From positions 30,205,250 to 30,269,249 of the forward strand of contig OW028579.1 in the NCBI GenBank assembly GCA_932294295.1: a DNA stretch of 64,000 nucleotides. Direction: 5' to 3'. Both the position numbers and the translations under genes were made by a program. This DNA comes from Alitta virens (taxonomy: Eukaryota > Annelida > Polychaeta > Phyllodocida > Nereididae). The notes under the pieces were generated by a model. It ran no database searches and had not been told where the DNA came from. It saw only the letters and a program-made list of their open reading frames with translations. Each line of letters begins with the position of its first letter. The first letter of the stretch is position 1. Below, in pieces: positions 22,579 to 35,500 of this stretch.

Positions 22579-24369
22579 ATGTCCAAAACACGCTCACGTA
22601 AGAAGGCACATAGTTGCTCAGCTTGTGGGAGAGCCATCCGGGGGCATGACGGGCCGATTGGTCCTGGTAAATGTCAACATGCTCCTTCAACCACTAGGGC
22701 CGACGCAATATTGGAAGAGTCAGAGTCAGTCCAGGATGAAATGGAGAAGCTCTCCCTAAATGCCACCAGTGGCGAAAATAATGATGAGGTGCAGTACACA
22801 GACGAATTTCCAGCTAAACCTGCACAACCCAAGTCGCACAGAGCCGAACTTGACAGTCGTATGCAAGAGCGATCAGAGGGTTTATCTAGAGCAGGGGCAG
22901 CTTCAAGTGGCGAAGTGGGTTCTGCCCGTTTCATTAGGCCACAAGGCTCGATGTGGGGGGCCTATGCCCATGAGTACGAGAGAAGTGAGGTGCGAGAGAG
23001 AGAGGCAGAAATGCGAGAGAGAGAATCAGAAAGGTGGGACGCTTATGACCACCCAGTTGGTCGCAATGAGAAACGTAGATTGATGTACGATAGCGAAATA
23101 CCCAGATACTTCTATGAGAGAGACCAGAGTGGTTACCGTGAATACGAAGATGGGCGTAGTCCCATGCGTGAGAGAGTGAGGCCCGTTAGTAGCTATGAAA
23201 CCCCACCCAACCGGGTAAGAGAGTTGGGCGACCGGAAACGCGAGCAAGCTTGGCTGGAGCGTGATTGTCGGTCGCAAGAGTGGAGAGGACCCAGGCGTAG
23301 CATAAATGATATGTCGGATAAAGAGTACGATATTTGGCGGCGAGCACGTGACCAGCAGACAGATCGCGTGACCCCGTGGGAGCCCTCTAGCTACGCCAGA
23401 GAGGCACCCGCACCGGGCACTTTCTACCAGGAACATCTCGGACCGTCAATACGCAGCCCGGATGAAACGCACAGCCGTGGAGAGCCCAAGCAGCCTGGAT
23501 TTTCGCTCCATGAAGCCGTCGCCCGGCAGAGTAATGGTGGGCACGGAAACCCCAACGTCGACCCACCCCCGTGTGAGCATTCCCTAGCTCCGCCCCTGAA
23601 CAATTTTGCCGGTGATAGCCATCGGAGTCGCCATGCATTTACCTGGCCTGGTAACCATGAACTTTTAGCGAATTACCCTGCCATCCAAGGAACGGAGCAC
23701 GTATCGACTCGTGCACGGGACAATGCCATTAATGGTGAGTTCATGGAACTTATTGATTTGGTCAGCAATTCAAGTTCAGAGCGTGATGAATTTCGTAGTT
23801 TTGTTGATTCTAGTGGAATTGTAAATTTTAAATACCAGCGTTCTAAGAAGACAATTTCTAATTCATTCAAATGGTTAGAGGCATGGGGAACATATGAGCT
23901 TCTCTTGTGTGCTTATTATGGTTTCAGTGTCTTTAGAGAGATGGTGAACTATCGTTCTTTTATTCTAGCCCAATTTCAAAAATTTAAATTGCCCTTTGTC
24001 ATCACTTATGACACTCGCCACCGCCAGGCACTAGGTTTGCGTCATTCATTTAAATTTTCTAAATTGAATCAGGAATTGTATGTCATTACATTTGATTCCA
24101 TGGCTCTGCGCAGTGTTAACAAATGTATGAAATGTGCTGCTATTGATCATGTCACGGTCGATTGCCCCTTTCGTGGCCAAGGATAGGCCAGTGACCTGTC
24201 CAGAGGCAAGAAGCAAGGTCAAACTCAGAGCCTGCAAGGTCAAACCTGTTTTAAGTTCCAGGATGACCAATGTAGGTTCGGAGCTAAGTGCAATAGGAAG
24301 CATGTCTGTGTCAATTGTGGAGGATCTGAAGGCCTCAAGAAGTGTGTTAAATGCAACAAGTCCAAATAG
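22579..24369 (+). pseudogene. gag-like ORF of a DIRS/Ngaro-type retrotransposon, with in-frame stop
   Basis: An open frame of 535 codons from ATG 22579 ends at TAG 24184-24186. The N-terminus has a Cys pair (CSACGRAIRGHDG) and a following Cys/His. The centre is rich in Arg, Glu and Tyr (RSEVREREAEMREREEE-like), suggesting a flexible or coiled-coil region. Near residue 520 is CMKCAAIDHVTVDCPF, a zinc-knuckle-like motif. The same frame reopens after the TAG and encodes CRFGAKCNRKHVC and CVNCGG, a CCCH-type zinc finger of the kind at the end of DIRS/Ngaro Gag proteins, before a stop at 24367-24369. I infer that the intact protein ran to 24369 and that the TAG is a disabling mutation or a readthrough codon. 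The role would be nucleic-acid-binding capsid protein. Confidence 0.75.
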
Positions 24370-25642
24370 CCCATTAATATGTTTAAAAGAAAATTATTGG
24401 CAAGAGATGCTCCCTATGGTTTATGATGTTGATCAAGCCAGTAATATATTTCGTCAGTTACTTGAGGGGGTTAGGATTGGGCGATCCAAAGCAGTAGGCA
24501 TTGTAGTATCTCCTAACTGGCCTTCAGCCATTGATTTCAGGATTGAGGTCACAGAGGTCATTGACCATGACCTCTCAATGGGTCGTCTATACGGTCCATT
24601 TCATGATCCCCCATATGATAATTATGTAATCTCACCACTGGGCGCTTTCATGAAAAAGGACAACTCGAAGATCAGGTTGATTCATGATCTTTCCTATCCT
24701 CCCCTGAAGTCAGTTAATGCAGAGATAGACCCTGAAGAATTTTCTTTGCATTATTTGACAGTTGATGATGCAGTTGCTTGTGCCATAAAATTTTCTCAGC
24801 CATACTTGGCCAAGGTTGACTTAAAGGATGCATACAAGCACATTGGAGTCCACCCCGATGATTGGCATCTCTTGGGTCTCCAGTGGGCACCAGTTGGTGA
24901 TCCGCCTTGTTTCTATTTTTCCAGAGTTCTGAACTTTGGGCTTCGTTCAGCTCCAGCATTATTTGATCTGTTTGCAGGGGCGCTTTGCGCCTTTATGGTG
25001 TATGAAGGCGTTACCAATGATCTTGTCCGATACGTCGATGATTTTTTGGTTGTTGGTACATCGGAGGTTGAGTGTCAGAGGAACTTGGACTTAATGCTCA
25101 ATGTCTGTGAGCATGCGGGTTTTGCAGTACAGGCAAGTAAAGTCACCCGCCCTGCCCGAGTGGTCGAGTTTCTTGGAATCGTCATTGATTGTTGTAAATT
25201 TGAACTTCGTATTTCAGATGATAGAGTTCAGGAGATTAGAGATATCCTGTGTCAGTGGCGAGGCGGACAGGTAGGCACCAAAAGAGACCTTTTACGTCTA
25301 ATTGGAAAGCTGGCCTTCGCAGCCCGGGTTGTGCGTTCTGGGCGTGCATTCCTGGGGCGATTGATAGGTTTGTCTAAGAGGCCTAGGCAGCTCCATCATA
25401 AAGTCCGCCTATCAGCTGAAGCCATGGCGGACATCACTTGGTGGGATAGGTGCGTCTCAGTTCATAATGGGGTGCATATGTTTAAGACTGACTGGTCCCT
25501 AGGTATAGTTCATCATGTATACACGGATGCAAGTGATGTCGGTTATGGTGCAGTCTTCGGCAATAATTTGTTTGCTGCTAGGTATGTAGGTCAGTCAGTG
25601 GAACTACGTCAGAGATCAATAAACTTAGCCGAGCCAGAATAG
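24134..25642 (+). pseudogene. Reverse transcriptase-RNase H of a DIRS/Ngaro-type retrotransposon, truncated
   Basis: The frame is +1 relative to gag and overlaps its end by about 235 bp. Real homology starts near residue 85. RT blocks in order: SPLGAFMKKDNSKIRLIHDL (about 168-187), YLAKVDLKDAYKHI (224-237) with the first catalytic Asp, FGLRSAPALFD (268-278), and RYVDDFLVVG (299-308), the catalytic YVDD. RNase H begins with YTDASDVGYGAVF (463-475). The pattern LKDAYKHIGVHPDDW with a YVDDFL box fits DIRS-order elements rather than Ty3 or Ty1. The frame stops at 25642 after INLAE, just where RNase H should continue. The stop lies inside a palindromic junction, and the rest of RNase H is inverted beyond it. 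No tyrosine recombinase or methylase domain is present, so the element cannot be autonomous. Confidence 0.85.
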
Positions 25643-25665
25643 ATGTCTATTCTGGCTTGGCTAAG
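25624..25665. repeat. Palindromic inversion junction
   Basis: A left arm of 19 bp (CTTAGCCGAGCCAGAATAG) and a right arm of 19 bp (CTATTCTGGCTTGGCTAAG) are complementary except at one position, with a 4-base loop ATGT. It marks the point where the retrotransposon switches strand. Confidence 0.9.
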
Positions 25666-25880
25666 TAAATCAGCATCGACATTGTCCACTGAAGCTATAT
25701 AGACCACTGCGACTACAACCCTATGCTGCTCTATCAACAAACACCAATATCTCACAAATTCCATAACCTCTGATACTGGTGTATACAGTTTGTTTAACAT
25801 ACCACATATCTTTTTATACCAGTTCAATAGTTTTGTATGATTCCAATATAATTTAGAACATTCATTTACAAAGGAATAAT
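25650..25880 (-). pseudogene. Inverted 3' part of the DIRS-like RNase H
   Basis: The minus strand encodes CGMLNKLYTPVSEVMEFV, then YIASVDNVDADLLSQ. The DN-VAD-LLS pattern is the end of RNase H in DIRS/Ngaro RT proteins, where a V-P-G-x-x-N-x-x-A-D-x-L-S motif closes the domain. It matches what is missing from the plus-strand frame that stops at 25642. Orientation is opposite to that frame, so the element has been rearranged internally. Confidence 0.75.
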
Positions 25881-25926
25881 AAATAAACAGTCATGAGAAC
25901 CCACAAAATAGTTTGAGAACTGAACG

Positions 25927-28900
25927 TGACCACGGTATTCTATTTACCAAGGAACTGGATTTAAGATGTGGATTTGAAACACTATACCACGGCGTTCTAT
26001 TTACCGAGGAACTGGATTTTAGATATGAATTTGAAACACTATACCACGGCGTTCTATTTAAAGAGGAACTGGATTTTAGATGTGAATTTTAGACACTGGG
26101 CCCCAAAGACCACGGTGTTCTATTTACCGAGGAACTGGATTTTAGATGTGAATTTGAAACACTATACCACAGTGTGCTATTTTCAAAGGAACTGGATTTT
26201 AAATGTGAATTTTAAACACTATACCACGGCGTTCTATTTACTGAGGAACTTGATTTTAGATGTGAATTTTAAACACTGGATCCCAGAGACCATGGTGTTC
26301 TATTTACCGAAGAACTGGATTTTAGATGTGAATTTTAAACACTAGACCACTAGTCCACAGTGTTCTGTTTACCGAAGAACTGGATTTTAGATGTGAATTT
26401 TAAACACTAGACCACTAGTCCACAGTGTTCTATTTACCAAAGAACTGGATTTTAGATGTGAATTTTAAACACTAGACCACTAGTCCACAGTGTTCTATTT
26501 ACCGAAGAACTGGATTTTAGATGTGAATTTTAAACACTAGACCACTAGTCCACAGTGTTCTATTTACCAAAGAACTGGATTTTAGATGTGAATTTTAAAC
26601 ACTAGACCCCAGAGACCATGGTGTTCTATTTACCGAAGAACTGGATTTTAGATGTGAATTTTAAACACTAGACCACTAGTCCACAGTGTTCTATTTACCG
26701 AAGAACTGGATTTTAGATGTGAATTTTAAACACTAGACCCCAGAGACCATGGTGTTCTATTTACCGAAGAACTGGATTTTAGATGTGAATTTTAAACACT
26801 AGACCACTAGTCCACAGTGTTCTATTTACCAAAGAACTGGATTTTAGATGTGAATTTTAAACACTAGACCCCAGAGACCATGGTGTTCTATTTACCGAAG
26901 AACTGGATTTTAGATGTGAATTTTAAACACTAGACCACTAGTCCACAGTGTTCTATTTACCAAAGAACTGGATTTTAGATGTGAATTTTAAACACTAGAC
27001 CCCAGAGACCATGGTGTTCTATTTACCGAAGAACTGGATTTTAGATGTGAATTTTAAACACTAGACCACTAGTCCACAGTGTTCTATTTACCAAAGAACT
27101 GGATTTTAGATGTGAATTTTAAACACTAGACCCCAGAGACCATGGTGTTCTATTTACCGAAGAACTGGATTTTAGATGTGAATTTTAAACACTAGACCAC
27201 TAGTCCACAGTGTTCTATTTACCAAAGAACTGGATTTTAGATGTGAATTTTAAACACTAGACCCCAGAGACCATGGTGTTCTATTTACCAAAGAACTGGA
27301 TTTTAGATGTGAATTTTAAACACTAGACCACTAGTCCACAGTGTTCTATTTACCAAAGAACTGGATTTTAGATGTGAATTTTAAACACTAGACCCCAGAG
27401 ACCATGGTGTTCTATTTACCGAAGAACTGGATTTTAGATGTGAATTTTAAACACTAGACCACTAGTCCACAGTGTTCTATTTACCAAAGAACTGGATTTT
27501 AGATGTGAATTTTAAACACTAGACCACTAGTCCACAGTGTTCTATTTACCGAAGAACTGGATTTTAGATGTGAATTTTAAACACTAGACCCCAGAGACCA
27601 TGGTGTTCTATTTACCGAGGAACTGGATTTTAGATGTGAATTTTAAACACTAGACCACTAGTCCACAGTGTTCTATTTACCAAAGAACTGGATTTTAGAT
27701 GTGAATTTTAAACACTAGACCCCAGAGACCATGGTGTTCTATTTACCGAAGAACTGGATTTTAGATGTGAATTTTAAACACTAGACCACTAGTCCACAGT
27801 GTTCTATTTACCGAAGAACTGGATTTTAGATGTGAATTTTAAACACTAGACCCCAGAGACCATGGTGTTCTATTTACCGAAGAACTGGATTTTAGATGTG
27901 AATTTTAAACACTAGACCACTAGTCCACAGTGTTCTATTTACCAAAGAACTGGATTTTAGATGTGAATTTTAAACACTAGACCCCATAGACCATGGTGTT
28001 CTATTTACCGAAGAACTGGATTTTAGATGTGAATTTTAAACACTAGACCACTAGTCCACAGTGTTCTATTTACAGAACTGGATTTTAGATGTGAATTTTA
28101 AACACTAGACCCCAGAGACCATGGTGTTCTATTTACCGAAGAACTGGATTTTAGATGTGAATTTTAAACACAAGACCACTAGTCCACAGTGTTCTATTTA
28201 CCAAAGAACTGGATTTTAGATGTGAATTTTAAACACTAGACCACAGAGACCATGGTGTTCTATTTACCGAAGAACTGGATTTTAGATGTGAATTTTAAAC
28301 ACTAGACCACTAGTCCACAGTGTTCTATTTACCAAAGAACTGGATTTTAGATGTGAATTTTAAACACTAGACCCCAGAGACCATGGTGTTCTATTTACCG
28401 AAGAACTGGATTTTAGATGTGAATTTTAAACACTAGACCACTAGTCCACAGTGTTCTATTTACCAAAGAACTGGATTTTAGATGTGAATTTTAAACACTA
28501 GACCACTAGTCCACAGTGTTCTATTTACCGAAGAGCTGGATTTTAGATGTGAATTTTAAACACTAGACCCCAGAGACCATGGTGTTCTATTTACCGAAGA
28601 ACTGGATTTTAGATGTGAATTTTAAACACTAGACCACTAGTCCACAGTGTTCTATTTACCAAAGAACTGGATTTTAGATGTGAATTTTAAACACTAGACC
28701 CCAGAGACCATGGTGTTCTATTTACCGAAGAACTGGATTTTAGATGTGAATTTTAAACACTAGACCACTAGTCCACAGTGTTCTATTTACCGAAGAACTG
28801 GATTTTAGATGTGAATTTTAAACACTAGACCACTAGTCCACAGTGTTCTATTTACCAAAGAACTGGATTTTAGATGTGAATTTTAAACACTAGACCACTA

Positions 28901-28950
28901 GTCCACAGTGTTCTATTTACCAAAAAACTGGATTTTAGATGTGAATTTTA
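25927..28950. repeat. Satellite array, 57-bp founders and 65/66-bp alternating units
   Basis: About 3.0 kb of tandem copies (roughly 46) of a unit with TTCTATTTACC, GAACTGGATTTTAGATGTGA and ATTTTAAACAC. The first few units (25927-26090) are about 57 bp and diverged. From about 26300 two variants predominate. A 66-bp form has CCCCAGAGACCATG between core copies and a 65-bp form has CCACTAGTCCACA; they largely alternate as a 131-bp dimer. The GAAG/AAAG variation after TTTACC tracks the variant. The left units are the most diverged and the centre is most homogeneous. A reading frame over the founders (19 codons per 57 bp) is an artefact. Confidence 0.95.
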
Positions 28951-31900
28951 AGATCCCCCAAGGTATACAAGTACATTTTACTGTCCTGTGTGGATATTGG
29001 AATTGATCACGTTTGTAAACTTCGCTTGAGGCATTAAAGTTTGTTTAGTTATTGTTTTATGTTTTAAAGTTTCAAGTGTTCACACAACATTGAAATAAGA
29101 AATGCTTAATGTCAAAATAAACACTAGAGTTTTTAAATCCCATGTCAAAGGGTTGACATTTTGTCAAATGAGAATTATCAGATGGGGGGCTAAAATATGG
29201 TTATTAGAATAATCTTTATACATATGTCACATTCAGATTAATTAACAAAATAGTTAAAAAAAATAAATGTATGTACATACAATTTCTGGGTGTCAACCAA
29301 ATAGTTCATGTGTGAATATAAATTTCCATCATATAGTGGCCGTTCAGAACATTTCGCAGTTTAGTCGTGTTGTGGGGAAATAGCAACTTTTGCACCACGA
29401 CCGTCCCAATTTTCGCACCAAGACAGTACCAACTTTCATCCCAAGAAACTACTAAATCCCCAATTTTACCCCACGAAGGAACCAACTTTCATACCATGAA
29501 ATTACCAACTTTCGTGCCACGACACTGCTAATCTGCCCCACTCACTGGAAGTTTTAGCCAATTTACTTTACAAATATTGAATGTACATAGCTGTATTCAT
29601 ATCCATGGATGCCTCTATCATAGCAGTAGATGCAGTATTAATCAAGTAAATGACAACAACAACAAATCGGCGAGGGGGCAGACAGGCCGGATGCCAAAAT
29701 CCCTGGCATCACACTGACATTAAAAGAACCAAACTAAGCTCTCTCAAAGGCTTTCTTAAAGGGCACCCGATAGTTAAGGTCATTTCACTGTCACAAAATA
29801 CTCTTAAGGAGGCTATTACGTAATGAAAGCTCACTCAGTGCATGACGTTAACACTCTGTTGTTAGTATTTCATAATAATTGTAATAGAAATATTTCTATT
29901 ATTCAGAGCTCATATTATCTATTTAATTTGGCTGGGGTATAAAATTCCCAGGACCTTTTAAGTCCCTGTATGATTTATTATTATATTTAATTACATCCAT
30001 GAAATATTTGTAAATTATGAAAATAAAAAGCGATGGCAGACAACAATAGGTATTTATTTTGCATCTCAACTTCATCGATTTAATGTGGATCACAACATAT
30101 TTCAGTCCACAATATGCAGTAGGCCTGTATTTCACATAAAGCACTATGACTGCAATTCATTATCCCCGTTATAATTACGTAGAATGAAAGTGTTTTTTTT
30201 TTGCTCTCAATTGGCAGCTGATATTATGCATTTCAAGGCATGTGATTGACCACTCTCAACTTTTCTGTAAAGACTGAACATGACTAAAGCAGAGTTTGAC
30301 CAATCATGTGCTTTGTTAGATTGTTTTATTGTACATAGTTGTTACCTGTTTAATTGTTTAGAGTTATTCCTTTGAGATTAATTTTAATTCGGTTGTGCTC
30401 TTTGAATTGTTTACCTTCTTTCTCATGTAACTTGGAATCCGTGACAGAAAATGGGGATTAAAATCGGGTTTAGCGGACAAGACTTGAAGTGATGTCATGT
30501 TCCGACTCTGTGCAAAATTTCAATTGGAATTCTTTTTAAATATTCCACAGTGGAGAATTCAATCAAGTAGTCGGTCTAAGCTTCCTGACAATCAATCCCT
30601 TATTTACCCTGGAAAATATGGAACCAGTGGTATATTCAGTTGGAGAGATGTTAACTTTTTTTATCTATAGTGAACAACCATTCACATAGCCCGGGGAGAT
30701 TTTCATGGGCTAAACTTATGGCTCAAAAAGGAAAAATAATCAGAGCATACATCGTGTTTGAAATCTAAACCTTGATTCAATTACAGGCGCCATCCAGCTC
30801 ATTGCTATACATGTCAAGATATAATAACAAGGTGCCTCTCTCATGCACTGAGCAAGTTGACATGGCATCATTCAAAGGCACGGTGCTCTTACTAAACTTA
30901 ATTTAAATGTCCGATTCTTTGGTAACAGCAAGTAAACAATAGTTCCTATTGATCTGAATTGACAACATAGGGATATTGTCTAATTGTTGGCTGTTAAAAC
31001 GCATTTGTTTCGGACGTGGATATGATCGCGACAGTTATGCGGACAGAATGTAGGTCATTGACAGCAGCAGTAGAGGCTCCCACGGGGTTTATTAAGGAAA
31101 ACCTTGAGGCCCCCTATACCACAGACTGGCTACAAATGGTCGCGGACCCGATTTAGAGCAGTGACCTGAATTCTGTCCACAAGACTGTTGCACAAGAATT
31201 CTCAGTGCTCCACCCTTCTTTATTGTATGTCATGATAGCCCCTGCTGCAGGGCGCCTGTGATTCAATATTTTGATTCGGAGAATGACTCTTAAAATTTAC
31301 CTAAGATGGGTAATAATTGCCACCTAAGATACATATTGGATTGACTACATGCTTTTTGCGATTTGCTGTATCTGTTCAATGCTGTATCTGTTCAATGATA
31401 AATCTCGGAGTCAACACCATGTTACACATTTACCCCATAGGTGGGATGTTTTGTTGTCTTGAGCAGAACTCTAATATTCGGTAGTTGCGACCACAATTTA
31501 AGTCATTTTGCTATCGCATTGACAAAATATGTTACCGTTGTAGAATACAATTGCATTGTAAAAACGTTTGAAGTATTACATTACAGCCGTGGAAGTATAG
31601 AACTGGAAACTCAGGTACTTTTTGGAGTGTAGCTTGAAGACATTTAATGACTTTGTAAACATACCAGCTTTCAGTCAGTCAGTCGACCATTTAACCACAG
31701 GCTTTTGCCAACATATATGACATTGCTCAGTGATAACAGCACTTATACTTTAACTAATACCAAGGCTCCTGACTGCCTTAATTGGCTTCTCATCTCAAGA
31801 GGCAGCTATGTCATTTGCAACAGCCAATCAGAATATAGCTGAATACATTAGGAAATGCCCTGTTATTGGTGGCAATTATTTTGCTAGTTTACCAGTTAGA

Positions 31901-32369
31901 CCTAAATGGCCAAATTTACAAATTTGTCTAATATATGTTGGCTGGCATGGAATGTCTTACAGTGAAATGGCATATCTGTTTTGTTTGCATTGATTACACT
32001 CAATTTTTAAGCTGACGACACACAGTGATTGGGGGATATTGCCAATCAAAAAGCAGCATCACGTGTGCAGATGGTGAAATATGCAAATTAGTTGCCATTA
32101 TAAATTATCATTATTAATGAGAATTGAACATTCCAAGCGAACAGGCAAGGAATTCCCTGAAAACAAGTGGTAAATATTCATAAATAACTGCAGTTATCAC
32201 ATAGAATAAGAAGGAAAATTATTTTTGTGTATAATATTGCCATTTTTTAAGTGTTACATGATATTTATGACTGCAACTGGCCCCATCCTCGAAGGCAGTT
32301 GTGCAGGGAGGAGTAAAAGCTGTTCTTGACAAAGACATTAGCCTTGGTCTTATTGTATGCTAAGTTGCT
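28951..32369. other. Gene-free stretch
   Basis: No gene or clear transposon. At 29380-29525 there is a run of related phrases (CCAACTTTCGTGCCACGA, CCAACTTTCATCCCAAGA, CCAACTTTCATACCATGA), a degenerate ~30-bp tandem repeat of about five units. A type 2 SINE-like phrase (CATGTTACACATTTACCCCA) is near 31420. Confidence 0.5.
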
Positions 32370-32580
32370 AAGTGCTGGGATGACGGCAAACGTCTGTGAT
32401 TCAACCATCAGCCAGGCAATCCATCAGTCCATTAGGCAGCCAATTGTTGTTCATATAGACGTTAAATTGGCAGTCCCTTGTACTAGGTGTTTATGCTGAG
32501 GCAAGCAGAAGACCCCACCAATGGTGTAACTGTCACTCAGTCTTCCTGCAAAGTGAAAACCTGGCCAACTATGAGTCTTA
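32370..32580 (+). mobile_element. tRNA-derived SINE, type 2
   Basis: A tRNA-like head remnant (CTGTGATTCAACCATCAGCC, B-box-like) is followed by the type 2 core GACGTTAAATTGGCAGTCCC, then TTTATGCTGAGGCAAGCAGA and CCCCACCAATGGTGTAAC. It matches 11680-11865. Confidence 0.7.
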
Positions 32581-35500
32581 TCAAACCAGCTCTTAAGATA
32601 CCAGTGTTATACCCAGGGGCTACAATGAACCTTGAGAATATTCCTTTTTAACGCAAAGAAGTCATCAGGAACATGGCCTAGGGCTTTTTTTTTGGCACTT
32701 CTGATCTTCTAAAGACTTAGTAAGCAATATCTCCATACTATTGCTCTTTGTTGTACAGAGTAAATACCCCAATGAAGGTTACTCACAGCTTGAAAGGAAG
32801 AGTGATTTAGATGTATTTCTTGTCTATTTATTCTGATATACAGTTAGTTTCATAAATATGGTCGACTCTAGCTGTCTGTAGTGACCTGTACCTGGCAGTG
32901 GTCTAAACATGCTAAAGCCAGCTGCTTCTGTCCACTTCTATAGCTAATAATCGGCTTACATCTATCACCAGATAAATATAAACCTGTAAAATATTAATCT
33001 AATATATCATACTCTTAGATCCGGTTTTCAGTAGCCAGCTATGATAGCTTTGTCTAGTTTCAATTTGACCGGCTGTTTTTAATGAAACTAGCTGTCTATA
33101 TATATTATATATTGAAAAATTACCCCTTACATACGGTAAATGTATGACGACATCTGTAATCACATCATTACGACTGCCTATGACAGTGGTAGAGATATTA
33201 ACAATGAAACATGAAATGCTATATGAACAAAAAACGATGTTTTTTAATATTATTTTTCGATAGTGTGATTTGATCTGGATTATGAAATATCAAATTTTAC
33301 ATCATTAATTTTTCTGAGTCGTTCGCTTAATAGTGAACCCAATGAAAGCCCAATTCCACATCTAAACCCTTGGATTGAATTTCTACTAGCTCCTCTTTCT
33401 TGATGAAATAAGAACTCTATTTTTTGGGGAAATTTTAACAAAATCTTGACAATTATCAGAATCTATTATTATATCATCTTGAACTACCAAAACCTACTTT
33501 TTTTAATAAAAAAAAAGATATAAAATAAATGCTAAAATACTTACATTACACTTTAAAATCCAAGTTGAAATATTTGCCGTATAATTGAAGTATTGTGGAA
33601 TCCACTGACAGAATTTAAAACACTGAATTAATTCTTTAGATATTATTAACATAACTCCAATGCTTGAGTAACCTCTAACGTATAATATAGTCATAATAAC
33701 GAATAATAATCATCGAAACATTGAAACTAATAGTTTTATAAAGAGAACTAAATTCATTGATGATACATCTGAACATGGACATACACAACAGTAAAAATGA
33801 AACTGCAATTTCATGAAGCTAAACTGAGTTTCATAAAGCTATGATCTCTCACTATACACCCGTATTAATTTGTTATTAGAAAGAAAAACTAAACATTATT
33901 GTTTACATAACAGAAACGCCAAAAAAGGCATTCTAAAATAATTGATGCAACGTGTAAACATTGTGGAATAGGTGTGGTGTATAAACCCTAAATTTATTCT
34001 TTGTTCGAGTATGGTAAACACAGAGTTATGTAAAATAATGGTCATGTATAAAAGCCTCAATTAGTCCACTGATATAAACACCATGCTTTAATAGACTTGA
34101 TAAAGCCTGAAACATGTTTGTATACCCTCACTGGTACAAATAAATACCATTTATATGAGAATAAAAAACTTAAATCTTCGATTGAAAATGATATTATACA
34201 TAAGCATTTTGTTCATACCTATAACTGAATTATCTGTTTTAATCTAAAGTGTAAATATAAATTATTTAAAAAAAAGAGTTCATATTACCACACTAGGTTT
34301 GTTTAGTTTTGTTTTTTTTGTTTTTTTGGGTAAAATATTGTTATTGAAAAATCATTGATATGTCAAAAATATGGCTTTTGAAAAATCATTGATGTGTCAT
34401 CTCAAACCACACGAATCAAAATCTACATCATTTAGGTAATATTAACTTACAAACTGCAATAATATGCAAATGTTAAAACAATTTTAACACTAAAACTACA
34501 ACTACAGTTAATGAAATGATCATGGAACAGGTAAGTCGTACCAACCTTTTGACGCGCTGGTCTGTGCACAATTGAAGACGGCTCCAGTAGATGGCATGCG
34601 CAGGCTGGCCTCCAGGGGCCGGTGGCAGTGCTGTAGGCCTAGCTCAGCTTCAGCAACAGTGTTTCAGAGTAAAATACAGAAAATACAGCTCCTGGCAAAA
34701 TTATTAGAACACTTTTGAAAATTCTGCCAATATTTATGATGTGATAAAGTAAGAAAAGGGTCACATATTACTTAGCAATTAGTCGGAGATTTTCGTATTA
34801 TTGTGCCTGTCTGGCCATTAAGACATCGTAAACTCACTATTATGACCACTGTGCTATTAGGCCCTTTGTATGATCAATTTACTATTGAGACCACTTCACT
34901 ATTAAGATCTGCCAGCAATTTAAACCACTTAGCTATTAAAACCTTCCACTATTAAGACCAACTCACTACTGTATATAAAAACCACCTCAATATTGAGAAA
35001 TTCATTAATCAGACCATTTTATTATCAAGGTCAACTTTTAACATTTATCAAGGTCACCTTTTTTAATATTATACCAACAAATGGTGTTGTACTATTACTT
35101 CAATGTTTTCTAGTGTATTTCACATGGTGAAATTATTTTGACATCATTAATACTATTTCTGTTGGCTTTTCAAGGGTCCACACTTTTATAATGTGACAAT
35201 ATGTTCTGCATATATTGACATAATGATAGTTAACATGATAATTTAAATGTTGTGTCAAAATTTTGGTAATTTCTTTGGGGGCTGATAATATGCTACGTCG
35301 CGATTTTGGCCCAATGTCCACACTTTATGAATGTTACAACCTGTTCGCGTTTGCAGGGTTCAGATCACCTCACTATTAAGACTATTTTAACATTAAGACC
35401 ATGGATATAAGACCTGAGGCCGGATAAACCATTAGGCCGACTAGGATGAAGCCTAGGGCCCACAGATCAATGGGGGCCCCAAGAATAAAAATAAACAATA

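Noticed and set aside
22579..25880. Ty3/gypsy or LINE origin for the 22-25 kb element
   Set aside because: The RT blocks (LKDAYKHIGVHPDDW, RYVDDFL), attached RNase H with NVDADLLS ending and CCCH finger in gag fit DIRS/Ngaro; there are no LTRs, protease or integrase.
25968..26345. A 125-codon repeat frame at the start of the satellite
   Set aside because: A 57-bp period equals 19 codons, so frames stay open by chance; it ends where units change length.
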